From NCBI GenBank assembly GCA_035275065.1, contig DATENM010000064.1, positions 1 to 64,000 on the forward strand: 64,000 bases of DNA. Reading direction: 5' to 3'. The stretch is from Blastocatellia bacterium. GTDB taxonomy: Bacteria; Acidobacteriota; Blastocatellia; UBA7656. The notes below the pieces were generated by a model. The model did not search any database. It was not told the origin of the DNA and was given only the letters and a program-made list of their open reading frames with translations. This document shows, piece after piece, positions 16,631 through 24,952 of this stretch. How positions within the stretch are numbered: the first letter of the stretch is position 1; each line of letters opens with the position of its first letter. The position numbers and the translations under genes were made by a program.

Positions 16631-19600
16631 TTACTGACAGAAGACGGCGACGACGGTTCCCGTTCCCGCATGGCCTGCATTCGAGTTGTAACCGGCATTC
16701 GTCCTGACGATGACGATCTTCGGAATGTTGCCGGTGGTGTTCGGGCCCGACTTACTGATGGCGCTCGACACAATCACCCCCATATAGGACGGAATCGTAG
16801 ACGGCGGGCCTGAGCTGTTGCCGGGGCCGGTCGTCCACGTCCCGCCACACCTCGGCGGGTTGGCGCTGTTCTGATTCTCCCAGCCCTTGAAGCCATTGTT
16901 CGACGGGCCGCCGCTCATGGAATTGAGATTCTCCCACTGCGCGCCCCAGAAGGTGACCTGATTGCCGACCTGCGCGTTCAGGTCGCCGATGACGAAGTCG
17001 CCGGTCGCCGACGGGAAGGCGAAGATCAGTGTCTGCGCCCCGTTATTCGACGGCAGGTAGACGTCATCGCCGGCGAAGACGTCCGTAGCCACGCCACCGG
17101 GGCCGAGCGGCTGGTTGACCGGGTTGATCGTGCAGCGGACGAAGCCCGTTGCGTCGGTCACGCCGCTACAGCTCTGCGCGCCGGGGCCGCTGCCGAGCGT
17201 CAGCGTCACGGTGCGACCGACGACCGGCACAGGCGTCGCGCCGAGCGGCGGCGTGATGTCCGTAAGCACGCCTTGCAAGACGGCCACGCCGCCGTTGGCA
17301 ATCATCACGTCACCCGTGTAAGTAATCGCCGTCGGTCGCTTCAAGACGCGGCGGTGACAACGCTTCGTCGTCTGGTTGCCGGCGCGATCTGTGACCACGA
17401 CCTGATAGGTATAATCCCCCGCCGGCTCATTGTCGGTGTAGACGCCAGGGCAACCGCCGCACAGCAGCCTCGGCACACCGTTGCCGCCGTCAGGGATGAT
17501 GTACCACGAATAGCTCAGGCCATCGTTGGGAACGTGCGAGCCCGCATCGCCGGCTCCTGCGTCAAGCACGATGCCGCCCGTGCCGCCCGTGCCGACGTAG
17601 ATGTCGCCGTCGCCAAGCCCCACGGTCGGCGGCGTCCCGTCAACGTAGACGTGCTGGCGGATGACATCGCCGCCGTCGCTCACGCCGTCGCAGATTTCCG
17701 TGACCGTGACCACCGGGTCGCAGTCGTCGAGAGTGAGCGGCAATGACCAATTGCCCGAATTGTCAATCGGCACCGTGTAGGACTTGTTATTGTCTACGAG
17801 CTGCGGGTGAGTCGGGTCGGTGACGGCGACTTGAACGCTGCAACCGGGATTGCCGGTGCCAGTGACAACGCGAGTCACCTTGCCGATGGTCACGCCGTCG
17901 CCCGGCCCGTAGATGCCTCCGTCGCCGGGCAGGCCGCTGGTCACCGTCAGATGAGCGCAGACTCTATGGTGGCAGCGCTTGACGAAGCAGTTGCCTGCCG
18001 TGTCACAGACATGCTCTTCGATGAAATAATCACCCGGCGGCAGGTTGATGGTGAGGATGCCGCCGCCACCCGTGAAGCTCCAGTACGAGCCGCCGCCACC
18101 GCCCAAGAGGATGTCACCGCCACCCGGCCCGAACAGATGCCATTCGTAGGTGACGCCATCGCCCGGTGGCAAGTGAATCGCCTGACCCGGATCGCCCGCG
18201 CCGCCGTCGAGGATGATCGTCGCCGTGCCGCCTGAGCCTGTGTAATCGGTGCCGTCGCCCGGCCCGCCATTGGTGAACACAGGCGGTGTGCCGTCAACGT
18301 AGATGTGCCGTTTAATCGGATCGCTCGGCACACCGTCGCAGATTTGCACGATGTCAATTTCAGGGTCGCAGTCGTAGAGGTCGAGGCCCAACGACCAGTT
18401 GCCCGAGGCGTCAACCGGCGTGGTAAGGGTGATGTTGTTGACCGGGCGCGCCGGGTCATTGACGGTGACCTGGATAGAGCAGCCGGGGTGGCCGGTGCCG
18501 GCCAAGGTCGTGTGGTAGCGGCCCGGTGCGACCGGCGTGTATCCGCTGCCCGGCCCCATAATGCCGCCATCGGGCGGCAGCCCGCCGCCGATAGATGGAG
18601 GCGGCGTTGACGGCGTTGGCGGCGTTGCGATACAAGCGCCGCCCACCGTAACCGTGAATGAGCCGACGTTGTTGTACCAACCGGAGCCATCCATCGTGCC
18701 CAGGAACAGACGAGTTGCGCCCGCCGGAGCAATGATCGTTTGTGTCGCGCCGGCACTGGTCTGGCCGTCGCCGATGAAGAATGGCTGCTTCAGAGCCGGG
18801 GACAGCGTCAGGTAGTCGCGGCTCGCAAGCGTAGAGAAGTTCAGCACGTTTGTGGGAGCCGGAGAAGAATCGGGCTGGCTGTCATCGAGAAACACGCCGA
18901 CGAGTGAGTTCCACGTCGTGACGATTTGGCCGATGCCGTTTACGCTTCCATCAGAGCCGCCACTATGGCCTCCCGACCCCGCGCTTCCATCCGGCCCATC
19001 TACTCCGCAATTACAAAAGCCCACGGCTCCAGTAGCCGAAAAATTGAGCTGAGCGCCGCCGGTTACGGATACTCCGGTGACAAGCGCAGGCGATTGCTGC
19101 GGCGCAGCATCATTGCCCGCGTCGGTCGAGCCGGCAGGCATTCCGGCCAGCCAGGGGTTCGACGTGCCGGGAACAGTCACGGTGGCGGAACACCCTGGCG
19201 GCGTACCCGAGCCGCCACAGGTCAGCGTTTGCAACTTGACGTTGTCGAGCAAGAGTCCGACAAAGTCGTATCCCAAATGTTCGAACACTAACCTCCCGGT
19301 TGTTGCTGTCGTCACGTTGATGGTCCGTATAATGGTTCGCACAGGAGCCGTCCCATTCAGCGTGAAGCTCTCGAAGTAGACATTGCCCAGACTGACGTTC
19401 ACGGTATCCGGGTCGTTGTTCCTACTGTTCCCGGCTAGATCGAACTGTAACTGGTAGGTGCCGGGATTCAGTGTGAATGACTTTCGTGTGACCAACGTGC
19501 CAGCACTCCCGCCTCCCGTGCCGTCAAGGTCAACGTACAGGCCGGTGTTGGTCAAAAAGCCGTTCGGGCCAATCAAGTCAATACTGCCTTTGGTGACATC

Positions 19601-22600
19601 CCAATTTGCAAAACCGGTATAGACCCCGGCTCCGACGCCGCCATTCTCCGAATCGAAGTTATCATCCAAAAGAATAGAGCCGCCGATACACGGCGTCGGC
19701 GTGATGCACCTCTGAGTGGCGAGCGAAATGATCCCGCCGGATGGGTCTCTGTCGATCACGTCCATGCCGCTGTCACTGTTGAAGAAATCGAAGAGAAAAT
19801 TCCCATTGTTGATGTCGGCATTGGTCAAGCCGAGCGCCAGACCAGCCGCCGTCAGCGTATTGCCAGACTCAAACTCAACACGAGACTGAGCGTGGACCGG
19901 GAATGGCACGAAGTCGAAACGGCCATGGGTGGTGCTGGGTACGCCGCCGTCGTTGCTCCCCGATTCCGCGAAAGCGACCAGGCCGCCGCCGCCGTTGACG
20001 AAGTTAGCGATGTCACTCTGCCGAGCATTGAGCACGTCCAGCTCGGCTTGCTTCAACCATCCGCCGTAGTCGGACGCGACCACAATGACATCGTAATTGC
20101 CGAAATTGACGGTGTGCAGATCGAGCGCCCCGCCCTGGCCTGACCCATAGTCTGCAACGTCGAACGTGCCGAAGCCCGACGCAACCATCGCAAGCCGCGA
20201 GTCCGAGTTCGTGCCCGCAGGCGGTTGCATATCCATGACCAACAAGATTCGCGGGTTCGCCTTCCCATGAGTGACGTAGGCAATGGATTTCTGAATGAGG
20301 TGCTGTCCGCCTGCAAAGTTCCCGCCTGCGGCTGCCGTGAAATCCGGGTCATGTCCCGTGACAAAGACGCCGCCCGGATTCCCACTGCAAGACGATGATG
20401 GCGGTGTCGTGCCGCAACCGGTCGCGACACTCTGCGACGCGGACGGCGGCACCGCGCAGCTTGAAAAGCTGACGTCGTCAATCCGGCCAGGTAAGTGCGT
20501 GTTGCCAGAGCCGAACGGACTCCAACCGATGTTGAAAGGCGCAGTATTGTTGTACGGCGCTGCCACCGTCGCGCTGCTGACCTGTGAGCCATTGACATAG
20601 GTCACGAGCTGATGTGTCGAGCCGTCATAGAGCAGCGTCACTTTGGTAAAGGCGCAGGTCGAGATAAGGCCCGGTGCCGAGACCGCCGCACAACCGCCCG
20701 AATTCATGTAACTGCACAGGCTGCCGTCGGTGAGAATCTGCAAGCCTGCGCGGTTGTAAAGGTCACTCTCTTTGCTGAAGACAACCGGGTTACTGGCCAG
20801 GCTGGTCGGATTGATCCAGGCTTCCCAGGTGAACGAGGCGGGGGTGTTGAACTCCGGCGTGTTCACGGGGACTTCGACGTAGGCGTTGTTGCCGTCGAGG
20901 CTGAACCCCTGCCCGGTATAGCCCGCCGCGAAGGCCGCGCCGTTCTTGAGCGTGCCGCCGTTCGTGCCCGCAGCATCAGCCGCATTGCCTTCAGCAAGCC
21001 AGCGGCTGGTGACACACGAAGCCGTCGAGGGCGGCGTGCTGTTGCAGACGATCTCGTCACTGCTCAAGGCGCGGTTGTAAATTTTCACGTCGTCAATCAC
21101 ACCGTTCCAGGTGCGCGGGAAGCCGACGGCACGGAAGATCGCCGCCGTCGAGCCGATGGTCCAGGGGAGGGATTGGTCGTAGACCAGAGTGGTAGCGATG
21201 GCCTTCTCGCCTTCGGGCTGACCGTTGACGAACAGCCTGAGCGTCGTCCCGTCATACGTTCCTGTGACCTGATAGAACTGCCCCGGCGGGAACGCGTCGG
21301 TCGAGCGGACGGACTGCGAGGTAACCTCGCCGATGCCGAGCGTGAAGCGGTTGTCAACGGCGCTCCACCAGATGCCGGTTGACACCGCCGTCGCGCCCTG
21401 CGGGAAGGGCAGCCCCTTCTGGATGAGGACACTGCCGCCCAACGTATCATTGTTCGGGCCAGGGCCATCGGGTCTCGCCCATGCGGACAGGGTGAATTGC
21501 TGGTTATCAAGGCTGCCATTATCGGGGATGTCAATGAAGCCGAGGCCGCCGAACGTGACGCCCTGAGACAGCTTGCCCGGCACGAAGCCGATGGCATTCG
21601 TCGCCGTCGGGTCATTCGCGCCGGCGACATCGTTGGCGTTGCCGTCTTCGGGCCAGTAGGCGGCCAGTCCCGCAGTGATCGGCGAGCCGCAAGTCGGAGG
21701 CGTGCCCGTGTCGCCTGAACAGATCTTCGTCGCAACGGCAGAGCCAAACCTCCCGACATTGTAGGGCAGCGGGTTGACTTTCGGATAACCGGTCGCGCTG
21801 GTGGCGCCGGCGATGTAGACGCAGCCCGACGAATCGGTGGCGATGCTGAGGCCCACGTCATAAGCCACCAGCCCGGCCGAGTAGGTGGCAATGTAATTCG
21901 CGTAGATGACGCTTGAGCCGCTCGCGCTCAGCTTGGCGACGAACATATTCTTGATGCCGAAGTAACCGTCCGAGGGCAGCGGCGGCCCAAAGGTGGCCGA
22001 ATCGGTTTGGCCGGTGATGCAGGCATTGCCCGCAGGGTCTACGGCGATGTCCTGAGAATTCTCGTTGCCTGTGCCGCCCAGGTAGGTCGAGTAGACGAGC
22101 GCGCCGCCGGCGTCGAGCTTGAAGATGAACGCGTCGCTGCTGCCCTTTCTGGTCGCCTGCGCCGGATTCTTTAGAGGGAAGTCGGTCGAGTAGGTATAGC
22201 CGGTCACGTAGGCGTTGTGCGCCGCATCAATCGCAATGCCGCGCGCGCCGTCTATGTTTGAGCCGCCCAGGAAGGTGGAGTAGATCAGCGAGGCGTCGCC
22301 GGAGAGGTTGGTATTGATATGGGCTACGAACGCGTCAAGGTTACCGCCGATGGTCGGCTGCGTGGCGTTGCGAGTCGGGAAGCCACCTGAATCCGTTATC
22401 CCGGCGATATACGCATTGCCCGAATTATCTACGGCCACCGACGTGCCATCTGCATTGACATCTGCGCCATCAACGCCTGTGCTGCCGAGGTAGGTGCAGT
22501 AGGTGAGCGCAGAGATTCCCGACAGGTTGGTGTTGACCTTCGCCAGAAAGGCATCCGCCGCGCCGCCGCCATAGTTCGGCTGGTAGGCATTGGCGGTGAC

Positions 22601-23959
22601 TTCGAGCTGGCTGGAGATCGGCCCGGCGACATAAGCGTTGCCGGAATTGTCGACCGCGACATCGGAGCCGGTTGAGAAATGGCCGATGAGGGTCGAGAAG
22701 AGCAGTTGCGTGCCGTCGGCGCTTATCTTCGTCAGAATCGCCGCTCCATTGATGAGCGGGAAGGTGCGCCATGAATTAACCAGCGGGAAATCGCCCCCGA
22801 CATCGCCCGTGATGGTGCCGGTGATGTAGGCATTGCCCGCCGCATCGACGGCGATGCTCTTGCCTAACCCGCCGCGGCCTGCGATCAGCGTCGAATAGAC
22901 CAGCGCATTGCCCGTCGGGTTCAGCTTGGCTATAAAAATATACTTGTATCGGCTATCCAGGGTGGTCGAAGGCAGCGGCCCTTCGGTGGTGACCAGCGCG
23001 GTTGGTGTGGTTACGTAGCCTGTGACATAGGCGCTGCCGGCGGCGTCGACGGCGATGCCCTGAGCGCTGCCACCGCCGATGCCTGTCGAGTAGGCGATTG
23101 TCGGATCGATCAGCAACGATTTGGAATGATCAAAGGCCGCGACTTTGAAGCCGACCCGCTGGCCTTTCATGATGGAGTAACCGCCGGCGACTTCGCGGCG
23201 TTGGCCGTTGACTTCCTGATAGATTAATGGCTTGTGCTGGCGGATCAGTTGGCCCGCGATGTCGAGTACGAGGTTGCCGCTTTCGTCTATCTCCAGCCGG
23301 TCAACGCCCTCATAACTTAATCTGATCCTGCCGGGGTCGGCGTGCGGGGCAAGGATAAAGTCGTATTCCAACTGGCCCTGGTTGCCATAGTAAATCATAT
23401 CGATGCCGGGGTAGACCTGCCCGTACTTGACTCTGGCAAAATTTGCAATATTAGTGAAGCACTGGCTCGCCTCACTACCCATCAGGTAGTTGCTCTTGCC
23501 GGGCAGTTCGTCTAAGCCATTTATACGAGGATGAGAATTCGCGCCGACCAAACTCATGCCGAAGGTTGTGGCGCTCGCCTCGGCGTCCGTCTGCGAAAGC
23601 CCGTCACGAGCCAGGGGGTCGGTACCCTCCGGCTGATTTTTAGGGAGCGAAATGATGGCCCCCGTCGGGGTCAGCAACAGGGTGTAGCCGCTGCCGCGCG
23701 AAAGGAACTTCACAGGGTTGGCGACCTGCCCGCGATTGATCTCAAAACTCAGCGGCAGCTTGCCATAGGCTTCGCTCACCTGCGAGCGGGTGGCCTGGTC
23801 GGCTTTGGAAAGGCCCGCGATTGCGGCGGGCGAATGATCTGCGAGAGTCTTGTGGCCCAACTTCTGTTCCCGGACTGAAGAGTGGGCGAGCGCGGCGAGG
23901 CTGTACAGCGCGCAGGTTAGCGTCAGGATGAAGACCGCCAACTTTCTTGAATGTCTCAT
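16631..23959 (-). CDS. giant secreted SBBP-repeat / LamG / Ig-like protein
   Basis: A 2442-aa protein. The ATG at 23959 (MRHSRKLAVF) is favoured because GGAG lies 8 nt upstream; an ATG two codons earlier is too close. A signal peptide is followed by the domain typical of SBBP proteins (PLSFEINRGQ, GIDMIYYGNQGQLEYDF). SBBP beta-propeller repeats follow to about 740 (GNAYVTGYT, STFLGG). Two LamG domains lie at about 770-950 and 985-1175. A ThuA/glutamine-amidotransferase-like segment (about 1190-1350: ILLVMDMQPP, YDVIVVASDYGGW, FVNGGGGLVAFAESG) and a beta-sandwich with FDLAGNSRN (about 1440-1580) come next. Two near-duplicate Ig-like modules (GHPGCSIQVTV and GNPGCSVQVAV) end the architecture. 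A surface adhesion or matrix role is inferred. It is transcribed divergently from the ECF sigma gene. Confidence 0.85.
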   Translation of the reverse strand: MRHSRKLAVFILTLTCALYSLAALAHSSVREQKLGHKTLADHSPAAIAGLSKADQATRSQVSEAYGKLPLSFEINRGQVANPVKFLSRGSGYTLLLTPTGAIISLPKNQPEGTDPLARDGLSQTDAEASATTFGMSLVGANSHPRINGLDELPGKSNYLMGSEASQCFTNIANFARVKYGQVYPGIDMIYYGNQGQLEYDFILAPHADPGRIRLSYEGVDRLEIDESGNLVLDIAGQLIRQHKPLIYQEVNGQRREVAGGYSIMKGQRVGFKVAAFDHSKSLLIDPTIAYSTGIGGGSAQGIAVDAAGSAYVTGYVTTPTALVTTEGPLPSTTLDSRYKYIFIAKLNPTGNALVYSTLIAGRGGLGKSIAVDAAGNAYITGTITGDVGGDFPLVNSWRTFPLINGAAILTKISADGTQLLFSTLIGHFSTGSDVAVDNSGNAYVAGPISSQLEVTANAYQPNYGGGAADAFLAKVNTNLSGISALTYCTYLGSTGVDGADVNADGTSVAVDNSGNAYIAGITDSGGFPTRNATQPTIGGNLDAFVAHINTNLSGDASLIYSTFLGGSNIDGARGIAIDAAHNAYVTGYTYSTDFPLKNPAQATRKGSSDAFIFKLDAGGALVYSTYLGGTGNENSQDIAVDPAGNACITGQTDSATFGPPLPSDGYFGIKNMFVAKLSASGSSVIYANYIATYSAGLVAYDVGLSIATDSSGCVYIAGATSATGYPKVNPLPYNVGRFGSAVATKICSGDTGTPPTCGSPITAGLAAYWPEDGNANDVAGANDPTATNAIGFVPGKLSQGVTFGGLGFIDIPDNGSLDNQQFTLSAWARPDGPGPNNDTLGGSVLIQKGLPFPQGATAVSTGIWWSAVDNRFTLGIGEVTSQSVRSTDAFPPGQFYQVTGTYDGTTLRLFVNGQPEGEKAIATTLVYDQSLPWTIGSTAAIFRAVGFPRTWNGVIDDVKIYNRALSSDEIVCNSTPPSTASCVTSRWLAEGNAADAAGTNGGTLKNGAAFAAGYTGQGFSLDGNNAYVEVPVNTPEFNTPASFTWEAWINPTSLASNPVVFSKESDLYNRAGLQILTDGSLCSYMNSGGCAAVSAPGLISTCAFTKVTLLYDGSTHQLVTYVNGSQVSSATVAAPYNNTAPFNIGWSPFGSGNTHLPGRIDDVSFSSCAVPPSASQSVATGCGTTPPSSSCSGNPGGVFVTGHDPDFTAAAGGNFAGGQHLIQKSIAYVTHGKANPRILLVMDMQPPAGTNSDSRLAMVASGFGTFDVADYGSGQGGALDLHTVNFGNYDVIVVASDYGGWLKQAELDVLNARQSDIANFVNGGGGLVAFAESGSNDGGVPSTTHGRFDFVPFPVHAQSRVEFESGNTLTAAGLALGLTNADINNGNFLFDFFNSDSGMDVIDRDPSGGIISLATQRCITPTPCIGGSILLDDNFDSENGGVGAGVYTGFANWDVTKGSIDLIGPNGFLTNTGLYVDLDGTGGGSAGTLVTRKSFTLNPGTYQLQFDLAGNSRNNDPDTVNVSLGNVYFESFTLNGTAPVRTIIRTINVTTATTGRLVFEHLGYDFVGLLLDNVKLQTLTCGGSGTPPGCSATVTVPGTSNPWLAGMPAGSTDAGNDAAPQQSPALVTGVSVTGGAQLNFSATGAVGFCNCGVDGPDGSAGSGGHSGGSDGSVNGIGQIVTTWNSLVGVFLDDSQPDSSPAPTNVLNFSTLASRDYLTLSPALKQPFFIGDGQTSAGATQTIIAPAGATRLFLGTMDGSGWYNNVGSFTVTVGGACIATPPTPSTPPPSIGGGLPPDGGIMGPGSGYTPVAPGRYHTTLAGTGHPGCSIQVTVNDPARPVNNITLTTPVDASGNWSLGLDLYDCDPEIDIVQICDGVPSDPIKRHIYVDGTPPVFTNGGPGDGTDYTGSGGTATIILDGGAGDPGQAIHLPPGDGVTYEWHLFGPGGGDILLGGGGGSYWSFTGGGGILTINLPPGDYFIEEHVCDTAGNCFVKRCHHRVCAHLTVTSGLPGDGGIYGPGDGVTIGKVTRVVTGTGNPGCSVQVAVTDPTHPQLVDNNKSYTVPIDNSGNWSLPLTLDDCDPVVTVTEICDGVSDGGDVIRQHVYVDGTPPTVGLGDGDIYVGTGGTGGIVLDAGAGDAGSHVPNDGLSYSWYIIPDGGNGVPRLLCGGCPGVYTDNEPAGDYTYQVVVTDRAGNQTTKRCHRRVLKRPTAITYTGDVMIANGGVAVLQGVLTDITPPLGATPVPVVGRTVTLTLGSGPGAQSCSGVTDATGFVRCTINPVNQPLGPGGVATDVFAGDDVYLPSNNGAQTLIFAFPSATGDFVIGDLNAQVGNQVTFWGAQWENLNSMSGGPSNNGFKGWENQNSANPPRCGGTWTTGPGNSSGPPSTIPSYMGVIVSSAISKSGPNTTGNIPKIVIVRTNAGYNSNAGHAGTGTVVAVFCQ

Positions 23960-24241
23960 GGCCATTACTCCTGTGTTGGCCCTGGCATGGGTGCAAGGGG
24001 AAATTGATCGGGTGATTATCTGGCGGACGGGTGCGCGATACGTTCTGCCACTCTATCCGCATTTTGTGTTTGTGGCGGGCAGCTTCAGGCTTGCCGCCAG
24101 CTTGTGCTAATGAGCACGGGGCCGCTTCACTGCCCGCCCCTCTGCCGCGACAGACAGACATTCGCCGTCAGCAGATTTGGCTGGCCATTGAGGTAATCGG
24201 ATTCTGCGCCGCGAACCCGCCACGGGACTTTAAAAAACATT

Positions 24242-24270
24242 TTGAAAAAAGATGGCGGAGTTGCTATGCT
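24242..24270 (+). promoter_or_regulatory. predicted promoter of the ECF sigma / kinase genes
   Basis: TTGAAA (24242-24247), a 17-nt spacer and TATGCT (24265-24270) lie about 75 bp before the ECF start. It looks housekeeping-type rather than ECF-type. The remaining 380-bp divergent gap shows nothing else that I can name. Confidence 0.4.
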
Positions 24271-24344
24271 GCCTAGCCGGTCCCGTCCCCAACCTCGGGA
24301 TCAGCTGATCCAAACTTCAATCTAAGGGATTCGATCCAGGGGCC

Positions 24345-24923
24345 ATGTCGCATTCCGAGGGGATTACCAGACTTTTAGTGCAATGGAGCGGCGGCGACGA
24401 GCGGGCGCTCGAACAACTGACGGCGCTGGTTTATGACGAGCTGCGCCGCCTGGCCGCGGGCTATCTGCGCGGCCAGCGGCCCGACCATACCCTGCAAGCC
24501 ACCGCCCTGGTGCATGAGGCCTATCTGGAGTTGCTCGACTTGCGGCACATCGAGTGGCAGAGCCGGGCGCATTTTATCGGCATCGCGGCCCGCGCCATGC
24601 GCCACATCCTGATCGATTACGCGCGCCAGCAGTCGGCACAAAAGCGCGGCGGCGGCCAGATCGCGCTCTCTTTGAGCCGCGCCGAACGCCTCGCCCCGAC
24701 GCGCGACGTCAATCTCGTGGCGCTCGGCGACGCTTTCAAGGTCTTCGAGAAGAAATATCCTCGCCAGGCGCAGGTCGTCGAGCTGCACTTCTTCGGCGGG
24801 CTCAAGGTCGAAGAGATACCCGCCGTCCTTGCCGCCGACGAGGTGGCCGTGTCGCAGCGCACCGTCGAGCGCGACTTGCGATTTGCGCGCGCCTGGCTGC
24901 TCGGCGCGATCAAAGAAGAATAA
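24345..24923 (+). CDS. ECF-type RNA polymerase sigma factor
   Basis: A 192-aa sigma-70 family protein of the large acidobacterial/planctomycete ECF group. Region 2 is seen as LVYDELRRLAAGYLRGQRPDHTLQATALVHEAYLEL, in short runs with the DYARQQSAQKRGGG basic patch. Region 4 is seen as VVELHFFGGLKVEEIPAVL...SQRTVERDLRFARAWL. No anti-sigma factor lies nearby. Instead a Ser/Thr kinase gene starts 29 bp downstream, a pairing found repeatedly in these phyla and thought to replace anti-sigma control by phosphorylation. AGGGG precedes the ATG closely. Confidence 0.93.
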   Translation: MSHSEGITRLLVQWSGGDERALEQLTALVYDELRRLAAGYLRGQRPDHTLQATALVHEAYLELLDLRHIEWQSRAHFIGIAARAMRHILIDYARQQSAQKRGGGQIALSLSRAERLAPTRDVNLVALGDAFKVFEKKYPRQAQVVELHFFGGLKVEEIPAVLAADEVAVSQRTVERDLRFARAWLLGAIKEE

Positions 24924-24952
24924 CGAACAAGCGGACGGGGAAAGGGTCAGCG

